A stretch of DNA of 64,000 bases, taken from positions 437,273 to 501,272 of the forward strand of contig NZ_VRKQ01000018.1 in assembly GCF_008056315.1 (NCBI RefSeq), given 5' to 3'. This stretch comes from Seonamhaeicola maritimus (lineage in GTDB: Bacteria; Bacteroidota; Bacteroidia; Flavobacteriales; Flavobacteriaceae). This document shows positions 28,554 through 38,823 of this stretch, in pieces (position 1 is the first letter of the stretch; every line of letters begins with the position of its first letter). The notes beneath the pieces were generated by a model that ran no database searches, was not told the DNA's origin, and saw only the letters and a list, made by a program, of their open reading frames with translations. The position numbers were made by a program, and so were the translations under genes.

Positions 28554-29243
28554 CTAGAAATTAGGACTCAGTTGAGATTCCTTATAGAAATCATCTAAAA
28601 TAGCTGTTACTTCTTCTCCAGTATCAACCAAATGAATTAAATCTAAATCATTAGGACTAATGTTTCCAAAGGCATCTAAAAGTGTGTTTTTAACCCAATC
28701 TAGCAATCCTTCCCAAAATTCTGTGCCAACCAGAATAATTGGAAATTTTCCAATTTTGTGTGTTTGTATTAAGGTGATAGCTTCAAATAATTCATCTAAT
28801 GTGCCGAATCCACCTGGCATGACAACAAATCCTTGAGCATATTTTACAAACATCACCTTACGCACAAAGAAATAATCAAAATCTAAATTCTTATCATGAT
28901 CTATATATGGGTTATCATGTTGCTCAAAGGGTAACTCAATATTTAAACCAACTGATGTACCTCCTCCAAGATGAGCACCTTTGTTACCAGCTTCCATAAT
29001 TCCAGGTCCACCACCAGTAATAACACCATATCCGGCATCAACAATTTTTTCGGCTATTTCTTCAGTAAGTTTATAATATTTATTCTCTGGTTTTGTTCTT
29101 GCAGATCCAAAAATAGACACACAAGGACCTATTTTACTCATTTTTTCAAAACCATTAACAAACTCTCCCATAATCTTAAAAATAGCCCAGGAGTCGTTCG
29201 TTTTTATCTCATTCCACCCTTTATGGTGTGATTCTTTTCTCAT
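28554..29243 (-). CDS. LOG-family (TIGR00730) Rossmann-fold protein, probable nucleoside-monophosphate phosphoribohydrolase
   Basis: The 229-residue cytoplasmic protein shows the family hallmarks GGGPGIMEAGNKGA and PGGFGTLDELFE. These form the nucleotide-binding site and carry the catalytic arginine/glutamate of cytokinin-activating LOG enzymes. Bacterial members cleave AMP or related nucleotides to base and ribose 5-phosphate. The chain continues past the motif (WVKNTLLDAFGNISPNDLDLIHLVD), a normal C-terminus for the longer bacterial type. It follows uvrA by 18 bases and is probably co-transcribed. Confidence 0.88.
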   Translation of the reverse strand: MRKESHHKGWNEIKTNDSWAIFKIMGEFVNGFEKMSKIGPCVSIFGSARTKPENKYYKLTEEIAEKIVDAGYGVITGGGPGIMEAGNKGAHLGGGTSVGLNIELPFEQHDNPYIDHDKNLDFDYFFVRKVMFVKYAQGFVVMPGGFGTLDELFEAITLIQTHKIGKFPIILVGTEFWEGLLDWVKNTLLDAFGNISPNDLDLIHLVDTGEEVTAILDDFYKESQLSPNF

Positions 29244-29261
29244 AATTAAAATTTTTACTTG

Positions 29262-32093
29262 CTAATTTAATTCTTTTTTAAGGAATTTGGCCGTATAGCT
29301 TTTTTTGTGTTTTACTACTTCCTCAGGAGAACCTTCTACAATAATTTGTCCACCACCTTTACCGCCTTCATAACCTATATCAATTATATGATCAACAGTT
29401 TTAATTACATCCAAATTATGTTCAATAATAAGTACTGTGTTGCCTTTGTCGACGAGTTTATTAAGTACTTGCATAAGCACTCTAATATCTTCAAAATGCA
29501 AACCAGTTGTTGGTTCATCAAGAATATAGAACGTATTGCCTGTATCTCTTTTGCTTAATTCGGTAGCAAGTTTAATTCGTTGTGCCTCACCACCTGAAAG
29601 GGTTGTACTTTGTTGACCTAAAGTGATATACCCCAAACCAACATCTTGGATAGTTTTAAGTTTTTTATAAATTTTTGGAATGTTCTCAAAGAATTCAACT
29701 GCTTCATTAATAGTCATGTTTAAAACATCACTAATAGATTTTCCTTTATATCTAATTTCCAGTGTTTCTCTATTAAAACGCTTTCCTTGGCAAGTTTCAC
29801 ATTCCACATAAACATCTGGTAAAAAGTTCATTTCTATGACCCGTAAACCACCACCTTGACAAGTTTCGCAACGTCCTCCTTTAACATTAAAACTGAATCT
29901 GCCAGCTTTATACCCGCGTATCATGGCTTCTGGTATTTTAGCAAATAAGGCTCTAATCTCACTAAAAGTGCCCGTATAAGTTACTGGGTTGCTTCTTGGA
30001 GTTCTTCCAATAGGTGATTGATTGATATCAATCACTTTATCAATATGCTCTAAACCTTTAATGCTTTTATATGGCATAGGTATTTTAACCCCATTAAAAT
30101 AATGGGCATTTAAAATAGGGTATAAGGTTTCATTTATTAATGTTGATTTCCCACTACCAGAGACACCGGTTACTCCAATCATTTTTCCTAATGGAAATTT
30201 CACCGAAACATTTTTTAGGTTATTACCGGTACATCCTTTTATTTCTAAAATCTTACCGTTACCTTTTCTACGTTTTTCAGGAATTTCTATTTCCTTACTA
30301 CCATTTAGGTAATCGGCTGTTAGAGTATGATGAGATTTAAGTTCATCAGGGTCACCAATACTAATAATTTCACCCCCGTGTTTACCCGCTTTAGGACCAA
30401 TATCAATCACATAATCGGCACGTTCTATCATGTCCTTATCGTGTTCAACTACAATAACCGAATTCCCAATATTTCTAAGTGAAACCAATGAGTTTATGAG
30501 TTTTTCATTATCACGTTGATGAAGACCAATACTGGGTTCGTCCAAAATATAAAGTACACCAACCAATTGTGATCCTATTTGAGTAGCTAGTCTAATTCGT
30601 TGAGCTTCACCACCTGAAAGTGATTTTGAACTTCGGTTTAACGATAGGTAATCTAAACCAACATCCAATAAAAACCGAAGTCTTGATTTAATCTCCTTTA
30701 AAACTTCTTCAGCAATTTTAAATTGCTTATCTGACAAATGCTCGTGTAAATTGTTAAACCATTCTGCTAATTCAATAATATCCGTATTGGCAAGTTCAGC
30801 AATATTTTTTTCGTTTATTTTAAAATAGAGAGATTCTTTTTTTAATCTACTTCCTTCGCATTCAGGACATTTAATTTTGTCCATATAGCCTTTTGCCCAA
30901 CGTTTTAAAGATGTAGATTCGGCTGTTTTGTACTGGTTTTCAATAAAATTGGCAACCCCTTCAAAATCAATATTATAATTTCTAGTAACACCAAGGGTTT
31001 TACTTTCTACTGAGAATTTTTCATTTCCACCAAAAAGAATCATTTCCTTGGCTTCTTCAGGAATATCCTTGTAGGGGTCAGTTAATTTAAAATTGAAACG
31101 TTGTGCTATAGTTTCAAACTGCTTAAAAATCCAGCTGTTCTTTTCAGGTCCATGAGGAGCTAAAGCTCCGTTCTTTATAGAAAGTGAATCATCCGGGATA
31201 ATTTTATCAGTATTTACTTGGTGTAATTCACCAATACCGTTACAATTTGAGCAAGCGCCTTTAGGTGAATTGAAAGAGAAGTTATTAGGTTCAGGGTTTG
31301 GATAAGAAATACCAGATGAGGGACACATTAAATTTCTGCTAAAATACCTGGATTTATTGGTGTTTTGGTCAATTACTAGCAAAACATCATCACCATGATA
31401 CATTGCCGTATTAATGGTTTCAGTAAGTCTTTTATCATTATCAATGGTATCATTAACAACTAGTCTATCAATTACAATTTCAATATCATGTGTTTTGTAA
31501 CGGTCTAATTTCATGCCTTTCACAAGGTCCTTAATTTCTCCGTCAGTTCTAACCTTTACAAAACCTTGTTTCGCTATTTGCTCAAATAACTCGCGGTAAT
31601 GCCCTTTTCTTGATCGAACTACTGGTGCAAGTATATTAATCCGTTTATCACTAAAGTCCTTAATAATAAGCTCTTTTATTTGCTCATCGCTATAACTTAT
31701 CATTTTATCACCTGTATTATAACTGTAGGCGTCACTGGCACGTGCGAATAGTAAACGCATAAAATCATAAATCTCAGTAATGGTTCCAACTGTAGACCGT
31801 GGTGACTTGCTGGTGGTTTTCTGCTCAATAGCAATAACAGGTGATAAACCATCAATTTTATCAACATCAGGACGTTCTAATCCTCCCAAAAACTGACGTG
31901 CATATGCCGAAAATGTTTCTATATATCTACGTTGTCCTTCAGCATATATAGTGTCGAAGGCCAACGACGATTTTCCACTACCAGAAAGCCCAGTAATAAC
32001 AACAAGTTTCTCTCTTGGAATGGAAACATCAATGTTTTTAAGGTTATGTACACGTGCACCTTTTACTTCAATAAATTCGTCGAAATGGCTCAT
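29262..32093 (-). CDS. uvrA: Excinuclease ABC subunit A
   Basis: UvrA scans DNA for bulky lesions and loads UvrB in nucleotide excision repair. The 943-residue product has both ABC modules: Walker [10 protein letters not shown] (35-43) and GVSGSGKST later, two LSGGEAQR signatures, and [12 protein letters not shown] and [12 protein letters not shown]. Zinc-binding CxxC pairs are present ([32 protein letters not shown]). I start at ATG 32093, giving [14 protein letters not shown] frame six residues longer would begin upstream of the transcript start implied by the TAACTTTG box. It overlaps no neighbour and leads into the LOG-family gene. Confidence 0.97.
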   Translation of the reverse strand: MSHFDEFIEVKGARVHNLKNIDVSIPREKLVVITGLSGSGKSSLAFDTIYAEGQRRYIETFSAYARQFLGGLERPDVDKIDGLSPVIAIEQKTTSKSPRSTVGTITEIYDFMRLLFARASDAYSYNTGDKMISYSDEQIKELIIKDFSDKRINILAPVVRSRKGHYRELFEQIAKQGFVKVRTDGEIKDLVKGMKLDRYKTHDIEIVIDRLVVNDTIDNDKRLTETINTAMYHGDDVLLVIDQNTNKSRYFSRNLMCPSSGISYPNPEPNNFSFNSPKGACSNCNGIGELHQVNTDKIIPDDSLSIKNGALAPHGPEKNSWIFKQFETIAQRFNFKLTDPYKDIPEEAKEMILFGGNEKFSVESKTLGVTRNYNIDFEGVANFIENQYKTAESTSLKRWAKGYMDKIKCPECEGSRLKKESLYFKINEKNIAELANTDIIELAEWFNNLHEHLSDKQFKIAEEVLKEIKSRLRFLLDVGLDYLSLNRSSKSLSGGEAQRIRLATQIGSQLVGVLYILDEPSIGLHQRDNEKLINSLVSLRNIGNSVIVVEHDKDMIERADYVIDIGPKAGKHGGEIISIGDPDELKSHHTLTADYLNGSKEIEIPEKRRKGNGKILEIKGCTGNNLKNVSVKFPLGKMIGVTGVSGSGKSTLINETLYPILNAHYFNGVKIPMPYKSIKGLEHIDKVIDINQSPIGRTPRSNPVTYTGTFSEIRALFAKIPEAMIRGYKAGRFSFNVKGGRCETCQGGGLRVIEMNFLPDVYVECETCQGKRFNRETLEIRYKGKSISDVLNMTINEAVEFFENIPKIYKKLKTIQDVGLGYITLGQQSTTLSGGEAQRIKLATELSKRDTGNTFYILDEPTTGLHFEDIRVLMQVLNKLVDKGNTVLIIEHNLDVIKTVDHIIDIGYEGGKGGGQIIVEGSPEEVVKHKKSYTAKFLKKELN

Positions 32094-32108
32094 AAATAGA
32101 CAAAACAG

Positions 32109-32116
32109 CAAAGTTA
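32109..32116 (-). promoter_or_regulatory. Candidate -7 box for uvrA
   Basis: The minus strand reads TAACTTTG, 15 bases upstream of the ATG at 32093. No clear -33 TTG is present at 19 to 21 bases. Confidence 0.5.
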
Positions 32117-32195
32117 CGATTATTAAATTTTAAAAGGAAGTGGACTATTAACCTTAATAGTTATTCCATAAGAGAGAAGTTTAATGCAAAAATCA

Positions 32196-32248
32196 TCGAT
32201 AAAATGTCTACCGTGTTTATTTTGAATGTGTTATCCGTGTTTTATCGA
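32196..32248. promoter_or_regulatory. Inverted pair of TCGATAAAA boxes upstream of the metzincin gene
   Basis: TCGATAAAA (32196-32204) and its exact inverse TTTTATCGA (32240-32248) lie 64-116 bases before the ATG of the secreted protease. The same core recurs in the upstream region of the CAP-domain lipoprotein gene (58963-59010). A shared regulator site is inferred; a single 9-mer of this kind is expected about once or twice in the window by chance, so only the clustering is notable. Confidence 0.35.
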
Positions 32249-32311
32249 AAAATTTTGGACATACTTAGCATGGTTTATACATTCGAAATGTTAACAAACC
32301 CCAAATTTATT

Positions 32312-35300
32312 ATGAAAAAAAATTACCTAACAGGTTTAGATTCTAAAACCTATGTACTTCTTTTAACTTTGTTTTCCTTTGTTTATTTGAATGGGCAAAA
32401 CCGTTCGGTAGCTTTTGAAAAGGTTAGTTCTCAGGCCTCCTTTTTTAATGATATCAAACCTAAAAAACCCATTAGTAAGATAAATAGCGTGCCTTTTCAG
32501 GCTAAGCGACAAGTTGAAAAAGGAATAGATGTTAAGAAAGCATTATTCTTTTCCTTTAATAATGAGATGGTAGCTGAAATAATTTCAGAAAAGTCCGAAA
32601 GAATACTTCTAGAGTTACCTTATGAAGGAAATAGTTCTTTAGAATTACAACTAATAAAGTCTAAAGTTTTAACAGATGAATTTAAGGTTTATAAAGGCTC
32701 AGATCGAAGCAAACCTGTTGAATATAAAAAGGGAGCTCATTATTGGGGTGTTGTAAAAGGTGATTCCGAATCTATGGTGGCCATAAGTTTTTATGGTGAT
32801 GAAATAGTTGGTAATTTAAAGGTTAATGGGAAGTCTTACGATCTAGGTAAAATTCGAAATAATGCAGATAAACACCATATTTTATATGAAAACAAAGACA
32901 TTAAGGAACAATTCGATTTAGATTGTTCAACACCTGATGAGGTAGGGCATATGCATAAATCATCTAGTGCTAAAATAGAATCAAGCAGTAGTCTTTCAGC
33001 TGGTAATTGTGTAAAAATGTATTTAGAAACAGACTATTCTATGTATGAGCATTATGGAAGCGTAGAGGCTGTTGCCAATTACGTTACAGGCGCATTTAAT
33101 CAGGTTATTTTGCTTTATGCTAACGAATCCATAAACATGTCAATAAATGAATTAGTGGTTTGGGATGTAGTAGATCCATACCCAGGAACCGATACATCAT
33201 CTATCTTAACTCAGTTTAGAGATGGATTGGCAGGTAATTATAATGGAGATTTAGCTCATTTAATTATCAAGTCATCTGAGGTTTCAGGTGGTCGCGCTTA
33301 TGTGAATGTATTATGTAATAGAACTTATGGCGTTGGTGTAAGTGGTATTGGTACTAGCTATAGAGATATTCCTAATTATAGCTGGACTGTAATGGTGCTA
33401 GCTCACGAAATAGGTCATAATTTAGGTTCTTCGCACACGCATAGTTGTAAATGGAATGGTAATAATACGGTTATTGATGACTGTGGAAATGTTTATTATA
33501 TGAATAATAATCGAGATGATGATGGTGATGGTATTGTGGACAATCTATCCGATGCACAGTATTTTTCCTCGTGTTTTGATAATGTAAATAATATTATTCC
33601 CTCAGAAGGTGGAACTATTATGAGTTATTGTCACTTGAATAGTGTTGGTATCGATTTAAGTTTAGGTTTTGGCCAGCAGCCAGGAGATCTTATACGAAGT
33701 AGAGTTGCAAATGCCAGCTGTCTTACTACTTGTGCAGGAGGTCCACTTTTAGCTGAGGCTTCTAGTACCGATGTTACTTGTGGTTCCAGCAGCGATGGTA
33801 CAGCAAGTGTTGTTGCAAGCGGAGGAACTGGTAATTATAGTTATTCTTGGAGTAATGGAGAAACAAGTTCTTCAATATCTAACCTTTCACCTGGTACTTA
33901 TAGCGTTACTGTAGACGACGGTAATGAAACAGTATTTGATTCTGTAACTATTGTTGATAATAATAGTACTTATTACGCAGATATTGATGGTGATGGTTAT
34001 GGTGATCCAAATGTACCTCAGTTAGCATGTTCGCAACCAAATAATCATGTTGAAGATGCAACCGATTGTGATGATTCTGATAACCAAAGTTATCCTGGAG
34101 CTATTGAGATATGTGATGGAAAAGACAATGATTGTGATGGTAGTATAGATGAAGACTTAACTGTTCAAACATATTATGCCGATGCCGATGGTGATGGCTA
34201 TGGTGATCCAAATACTACGGTAGAAGATTGTGCGCCACCATCGGGTTATGTTACTGATAATTCTGATTGTAATGACAATGATATTACTATTTATCCTGGG
34301 GGAACTTGTGATGATGGTGATGCTTGTACAATTAATGATGCTTATGATAGTAATTGTAATTGTGCTGGAACGCCAACAGACGATAGTGATGATGATGGCG
34401 TTTGTGATGCTTTAGATGTTTGCCCCAACGGTGATGATACAATTGATGTAGATGGCGATAATATCCCTGATGATTGCGATGACTGTAATTCTCTAACTGA
34501 AGAATTCCCCGGCATCAACCATCCTGGATCTGGTATAGAAGAATCAACTGTAAATTTGCCTAACGGAAGTAAAGGAGCCTCTTTTACAATATCGGGAATT
34601 AATGCCAGAACGGGAGGAAAACCAGGTAATAGATATATAGAGCAAATAACAGTATATTTTATATTTGGTGATAATATAAAAGTTACTTATGGTGTTTTTT
34701 CTGGTTCTAATACATCATCTGTAAATGTTAATATCCCAGGTGAGGTTAAAAGCATCACTGTTCAGTTAGAAGATATTTATACTGGTAATACAAATGGGAA
34801 TATGAATATTACTCTAGGTAGTGTAGCTTATTGTGGTCCTTGGAATGATATGGGTTGTTCAGATTCGGATAGTGACGGAGTTTGCGATGAAAATGATAGT
34901 TGTGCTGGACATGATGACAATATAGATAGTGATAATGATACCGTACCAAATGGTTGTGATGTTTGTCCAGGAGGAGACGATAGAATAGATAGCGATGGCA
35001 ATGGTGTTCCAGATGATTGCGATACCACTAATGAGTGTGCAAATCCATCTACGGCAATTTTCAGTATTAATCCTTTAACGCATTCTGGTGGTGGATCGAG
35101 TTCATCAAGTGTAAGTTTTAATGGAGCTTCAGATATTTCGTTTAGTATTACCGATGTTGATCGAAGAACGGGAGGAAAGAAATCTAATAGATATACCGAG
35201 CGAGTTGTTGTTACCTATGAAGATGGAAGCGGTGAGACTATTCCTTATGGCACATTCAATGGGGTTGATGCTGAGGTTTCTATCTCAGGTGAAGTTCAAT

Positions 35301-35689
35301 TGGTAACGGTTACTTTAAACGAAGGAACAGGTAATAACAATACAGATTTAAGTATCTCAATTAGTAATGTTTCTTACTGTAGTAATTCCCAAATAGCTCC
35401 AGCATTAGAAGGTCTTCCTGAGTTTTCAGAAAACACTAGAAGTAATAATTTATTATTATATCCAAATCCTAGTAAAAATGAAGTTTATGTTAAGTGGGCA
35501 AGTATACTACCAGAGGTTAAAATAACATTTTATGATGTTCTTGGCAAAAAACTTCAAAGCAATAGTTATTACAGACAAAATTTTATAATGCTTGATACAA
35601 GTAAGTTAAGCGGAGGTAATATATACTTTTTAACTTTTGAGGTTGCAGGACGGGAAACACAGACTCGTAAATTAATTTTGTTAGATTAA
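32312..35689 (+). CDS. Secreted metzincin (reprolysin/M12B-like) protease with SprB repeat, calcium-type repeats and T9SS sorting domain
   Basis: The 1125-residue product starts with a signal segment (YVLLLTLFSFVYLNGQ). The catalytic motif HEIGHNLGSSH has zinc ligands H365, H369 and H375, and MSYC provides the metzincin Met-turn. After the catalytic domain come a SprB-like repeat (about 482-548: VTCGSSSDGTASV, GNYSYSWSNG, LSPGTYSVTV), MopE-type metal-binding blocks (IEICDGKDNDCDG, DADGDGYGDP), thrombospondin type 3-like acidic repeats, two copies of an unrecognised beta-rich module, and a type A T9SS C-terminal signal (LYPNPSKNEVYVKW...RKLILLD). It should be exported by the type IX system. 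ATG 32312 is chosen because it directly precedes the signal peptide. Confidence 0.9.
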   Translation: MKKNYLTGLDSKTYVLLLTLFSFVYLNGQNRSVAFEKVSSQASFFNDIKPKKPISKINSVPFQAKRQVEKGIDVKKALFFSFNNEMVAEIISEKSERILLELPYEGNSSLELQLIKSKVLTDEFKVYKGSDRSKPVEYKKGAHYWGVVKGDSESMVAISFYGDEIVGNLKVNGKSYDLGKIRNNADKHHILYENKDIKEQFDLDCSTPDEVGHMHKSSSAKIESSSSLSAGNCVKMYLETDYSMYEHYGSVEAVANYVTGAFNQVILLYANESINMSINELVVWDVVDPYPGTDTSSILTQFRDGLAGNYNGDLAHLIIKSSEVSGGRAYVNVLCNRTYGVGVSGIGTSYRDIPNYSWTVMVLAHEIGHNLGSSHTHSCKWNGNNTVIDDCGNVYYMNNNRDDDGDGIVDNLSDAQYFSSCFDNVNNIIPSEGGTIMSYCHLNSVGIDLSLGFGQQPGDLIRSRVANASCLTTCAGGPLLAEASSTDVTCGSSSDGTASVVASGGTGNYSYSWSNGETSSSISNLSPGTYSVTVDDGNETVFDSVTIVDNNSTYYADIDGDGYGDPNVPQLACSQPNNHVEDATDCDDSDNQSYPGAIEICDGKDNDCDGSIDEDLTVQTYYADADGDGYGDPNTTVEDCAPPSGYVTDNSDCNDNDITIYPGGTCDDGDACTINDAYDSNCNCAGTPTDDSDDDGVCDALDVCPNGDDTIDVDGDNIPDDCDDCNSLTEEFPGINHPGSGIEESTVNLPNGSKGASFTISGINARTGGKPGNRYIEQITVYFIFGDNIKVTYGVFSGSNTSSVNVNIPGEVKSITVQLEDIYTGNTNGNMNITLGSVAYCGPWNDMGCSDSDSDGVCDENDSCAGHDDNIDSDNDTVPNGCDVCPGGDDRIDSDGNGVPDDCDTTNECANPSTAIFSINPLTHSGGGSSSSSVSFNGASDISFSITDVDRRTGGKKSNRYTERVVVTYEDGSGETIPYGTFNGVDAEVSISGEVQLVTVTLNEGTGNNNTDLSISISNVSYCSNSQIAPALEGLPEFSENTRSNNLLLYPNPSKNEVYVKWASILPEVKITFYDVLGKKLQSNSYYRQNFIMLDTSKLSGGNIYFLTFEVAGRETQTRKLILLD
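34540..35385 (+). repeat. Two copies of an unnamed beta-rich module inside the metzincin gene
   Basis: Copy 1 (about 34540-34838) and copy 2 (about 35090-35385) encode modules of roughly 95 to 100 residues. They align by eye through FTISGINARTGGKPGNRYIE against FSITDVDRRTGGKKSNRYTE, then YGVFSG/YGTFNG, then a G-E-V-K/Q-x-(I/V)-T-V strand, and each ends in a VxYC motif. They are separated by an acidic D-x-D-G-D type linker. I do not recognise the module; a carbohydrate-binding or adhesive beta-sandwich is a guess. Confidence 0.6.
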
Positions 35690-35714
35690 TAGATTGTTGT
35701 AAATAATTAATTTT

Positions 35715-35741
35715 AAGCCACCTTATTTAGGTGGCTTTTAT
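35715..35741 (+). terminator. Terminator after the metzincin gene
   Basis: AAGCCACCT and AGGTGGCTT form a 9-bp stem with a TATTT loop, followed by a T-rich tail, 25 bases after the stop codon. An alternative GTG start for the next gene (35731) lies inside this hairpin and is rejected for that reason. Confidence 0.75.
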
Positions 35742-35814
35742 TTTTGGAATATTTTATAGCAAATCATTATACTTGTATAATTATTTATTTTATAAACTCA
35801 ATTATTACTTAGAT

Positions 35815-36339
35815 ATGAAATTATTAGGAATAAGCTCAAGAATTGATCACCCAGAATACGGTAAAGGCGTTATTACAAATGTTACTTCGCAACATTATTG
35901 GGTGACTTTCATAGATAAAGGTTTAGAAACAATTGATATCGATAGCGAGTTTGATGTGATTGAAGCTGCTTACGATGATGTAGATACTGTTAGCTTTTTT
36001 GATATTGAATCTAGCTTAGTTGATATTTTAAAAAAATGGAGTGATGCTAGTGAAGTTGTTCCTATTGCAGATAAATACAAAGGAGGGAGACTAATTTTGG
36101 AACCTGCAGATACAAGTTTGAAGTCTTATGAATTGCCAATAGATAAATTCTTTCATAAAATAATTATGGTAAGAGATAGGTTACGCGTTATGGAACAACG
36201 AATAAATTCAAGTGATTTAGACGAACAAGGGAAAGTAGATTTACAGCAGTATATTACCAGAATTTATGGTAGTTTAACAAGTTTTAATATTCTTTTTAAA
36301 TCGAATTCGCACAATTTTGTAGGCCAGAGGAGTAAGTAG
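35815..36339 (+). CDS. Conserved-looking cytoplasmic protein of unknown function
   Basis: The 174-residue protein has no signal or membrane segment. The first 50 residues (ISSRIDHPEYGKGVITNV...YWVTFIDKGLETID) read like a small beta-barrel of the KOW/Tudor type seen in helicase-associated 'x-HPxFGxGxV' modules. The rest is helical and includes a KIIMVRDRLRVMEQRI helix. No function can be assigned. The ATG at 35815 is used; the longer frame starts in the preceding terminator. Confidence 0.7.
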   Translation: MKLLGISSRIDHPEYGKGVITNVTSQHYWVTFIDKGLETIDIDSEFDVIEAAYDDVDTVSFFDIESSLVDILKKWSDASEVVPIADKYKGGRLILEPADTSLKSYELPIDKFFHKIIMVRDRLRVMEQRINSSDLDEQGKVDLQQYITRIYGSLTSFNILFKSNSHNFVGQRSK

Positions 36340-36343
36340 AATT

Positions 36344-36389
36344 ATTGAGTTTTAAATATCTACAATAAGATTTATACTGTAAACTCAAT
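36344..36389. terminator. Long-loop inverted repeat at a convergent gene end
   Basis: ATTGAGTTT (36344-36352) and AAACTCAAT (36381-36389) are perfect 9-base inverse copies flanking a 28-base AT-rich loop, between the stops of two convergent genes and overlapping the minus-strand stop. It may serve as a weak bidirectional terminator. Confidence 0.35.
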
Positions 36390-37068
36390 TCATCCCTTTG
36401 ATATCTGTAATCTCCATTCCAAATAGAAATAGTTTGTGGAATGTTGGCAGTTTTGCACCAGTTTCAGTGGTCGTCCAGTCTTTCCAAGATGTTTCTAAAC
36501 CATTAATAGGTAATTCATTGGTCCACATTTTAAAACTTTTAGGCATTCCATCTTCCGCCAATTGCCATAAATATGAATGGCCATTTGCATATGTTACAAG
36601 TAAATTATTATTAACTAGTTCACGCTTTACACCTTGATCGAAAACTCTATAAGGAGCAAACACCCAAAAAGAATCATTTTTATAATGCTTAACAGCTTTT
36701 TCTATAAGTTCTTCTGCTAATTCTCCATCAACCTTAAAACTATGAACATAAGCTTGATGAAGGTCGTTGTCAATCAAATTTAAGCTTACTTTATACTGTT
36801 TCCAATATACTTTACACTCGTTTTTATACTTATCCCATTTATAGTGGCGTCTATTTTTGAACGTCCATTCAAAAATATCTGTTGCTACGTAAGCTTCATA
36901 ATTTATAGCTATTAACATTTTGGTAGCTAAATTATCAGCTTCAGTCCCTTTTGAGCCGCTTGGTAAAGGTTCATTATATTTAAAGTAAAGAAACCCAAAA
37001 AGCAACAAACTGGGTAATGTGAAGAATATAATCACCCCAAAAACAATCTTGTATACTTTTTTTTTCAA
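36385..37068 (-). CDS. Membrane-anchored protein of unknown function
   Basis: The 227-residue product has a basic N-terminus followed by one hydrophobic helix (IVFGVIIFFTLPSLLLFGFLYF) and a soluble remainder with a repeated W/Y pattern (FEWTFKNRRHYKWDKYKNECKVYWK, FWVFAPYRVFDQG). It is probably held in the inner membrane with the bulk in the periplasm. I do not recognise the family. The start is TTG at 37068, the only start codon before the hydrophobic helix, so it is not certain. Confidence 0.6.
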   Translation of the reverse strand: MKKKVYKIVFGVIIFFTLPSLLLFGFLYFKYNEPLPSGSKGTEADNLATKMLIAINYEAYVATDIFEWTFKNRRHYKWDKYKNECKVYWKQYKVSLNLIDNDLHQAYVHSFKVDGELAEELIEKAVKHYKNDSFWVFAPYRVFDQGVKRELVNNNLLVTYANGHSYLWQLAEDGMPKSFKMWTNELPINGLETSWKDWTTTETGAKLPTFHKLFLFGMEITDIKGMN

Positions 37069-37143
37069 TTTCGCAATAGTAGGTTTAATGTGATGTAAGT
37101 CATCTAAATTATCAAATACTATTGAGTTAGTAAAAGAAAACAG

Positions 37144-38823
37144 TTAAAAACCGACAGCAGTATCATCACCTCGATAATCTGCACCACCCTCTAACGATTC
37201 GTCTTCTAAAACAAGTATTCCATCGACCTTGCCAATTGCTCCAGCCTTTTTCTCATTTACGGAATATCCTAAAACTTGAAGCTCCTCAATGGTGTTGTTA
37301 TTAAAAGAATTGGGTTCAATACGTATATAATCTGGTAACCACTGATGATGAAAACGAGGTGCATTTACGGCCTCTTGCATGGTCATGTTATGTTCATGAA
37401 CATTAAGAATTGTTTGTAAAACAGATGTTATAATAGTTGATCCTCCTGGAGTCCCAAGAACCATATAAAGTTTATTATCCTTTTCAATAATGGTAGGTGT
37501 CATAGAACTTAACATGCGCTTTTCTGGTAAAATTTTATTGGCCTGCGCACCAACTAACCCATACATATTTGGAGCACCGGGTTTACTGCTAAAATCATCC
37601 ATTTCATTATTTAAAAAGAAACCCAGTTCGTTGCAATAAAGTTTGGAACCGTAGGCTCCATTTAGTGTTGTAGTAACTGACACCGCATTTCCAAATGAAT
37701 CTACTATAGAATAGTGAGTGGTTTCATTGCTTTCAACGATCTCTATATTTCCATAAGATACATCGGAAGACAAAGTTGCTTTTTCAAATGAAAAAGTACG
37801 CATTCTCTCTTTTAGATATTCGTTATTTATTAACTCGTTGGTAGGAATGGAAATGAAGTCAGGGTCACCTAAATAAAAACTTCTATCGGCGTAAGAACGT
37901 CTTTCTGCTTCAGTGAGTACTTGAACATATTTGGTGGAATTATGTTTAAATTCCTCTAAGTCAAAGGGTTCAATCATTTTCATTATTTGAGCTAAACAAA
38001 TACCACCACTTGATGGTGGAGATATTGAAGTAATTTTCAAATTATCGTAAGTAAAGGTGATTGGTTTTCGCCATTTTGGCTCATATTGAGCTAAATCTTC
38101 TTTGGTAATTATGCCTCCATGGTCTTGTATGTGCTTAATCAACTTTTCGGCTATTTCGCCAATATAAAACTCATTTTTACCATATTCCATGAGTCGGGAA
38201 AGTGTATTGGCTAGTTGAACGTGTTTTATAGTATCTCCTGCTTTCCATGGTTTATTGAAAATAATAGAATCTTTATTAACTTTTAGAAAATAGGATTGAT
38301 TGTGTTTAATTGCTTTTTCTTGCTTTTCTGTAACTACAACACCTCTTTTGGCTAGTTCAATTACTGGTTGAATTATATTTTCAATAGGTAATGAGCCATA
38401 TTTCTCATGTGCTGCAAATATACCCGCAACCGTTCCAGGCACTCCCACTGCTAGGGCGCCAAACCTGCTTTTTTCTGTAATTACTTCACCTTCTTTATCT
38501 AGATACATATTTGTAGTGGCATTAATTGGGGCTTTTTCTCTATAATCTAAAGTCCCCGTGTCCCCATTATTTTTTCTATAGACCATGAAACCACCTCCTC
38601 CAAGGTTTCCTGCAATGGGGTAGGCCACAGCAAGTGCTAATTCTGTTGCAACCATGGCATCAAAAGCATTGCCGCCTTGTTTTAAAATGCTAATTCCAAT
38701 TTTAGAGGCTTCTTCACGAGCGGAAACTACCATTGCATTTTTAGTTACTAAACCTCTGCCTTTATCACTTTTACAAGACGTAAAGGGTAATAACAAGAAA
38801 ATGATACAAATTAACCTAATCAT
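37144..38823 (-). CDS. ggt: Gamma-glutamyltransferase lipoprotein
   Basis: The enzyme transfers or hydrolyses the gamma-glutamyl group of glutathione and related peptides in the periplasm. The 559-residue precursor has a lipobox (LLPFTSC, cysteine at 17). The autocleavage nucleophile is T368 in ETTHYSIVDSFGNAVSVTTTLN, and PGGSTIITSV with the following helix forms the glycine-rich substrate loop. The opening AMVVSAREEASKIGISILKQGGNAFDA is typical. Its ATG overlaps the TGA of the upstream ACP phosphodiesterase gene (ATGA), indicating coupled translation. Confidence 0.94.
   Translation of the reverse strand: MIRLICIIFLLLPFTSCKSDKGRGLVTKNAMVVSAREEASKIGISILKQGGNAFDAMVATELALAVAYPIAGNLGGGGFMVYRKNNGDTGTLDYREKAPINATTNMYLDKEGEVITEKSRFGALAVGVPGTVAGIFAAHEKYGSLPIENIIQPVIELAKRGVVVTEKQEKAIKHNQSYFLKVNKDSIIFNKPWKAGDTIKHVQLANTLSRLMEYGKNEFYIGEIAEKLIKHIQDHGGIITKEDLAQYEPKWRKPITFTYDNLKITSISPPSSGGICLAQIMKMIEPFDLEEFKHNSTKYVQVLTEAERRSYADRSFYLGDPDFISIPTNELINNEYLKERMRTFSFEKATLSSDVSYGNIEIVESNETTHYSIVDSFGNAVSVTTTLNGAYGSKLYCNELGFFLNNEMDDFSSKPGAPNMYGLVGAQANKILPEKRMLSSMTPTIIEKDNKLYMVLGTPGGSTIITSVLQTILNVHEHNMTMQEAVNAPRFHHQWLPDYIRIEPNSFNNNTIEELQVLGYSVNEKKAGAIGKVDGILVLEDESLEGGADYRGDDTAVGF

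Noticed and set aside
34230-34415. Plus-strand frame of 61 hydrophobic residues inside the metzincin gene
   Set aside because: It is the shifted-frame reading of GAT/GGT-rich acidic repeats, not a membrane protein.
33960-35040. Possible DNA tandem repeat or CRISPR-like array
   Set aside because: The repetition is at protein level (calcium-type D-x-D-G-D motifs) with no constant DNA repeat and spacer lengths.
35731-35814. GTG start extending the 174-residue unknown protein
   Set aside because: It starts inside the metzincin terminator hairpin.
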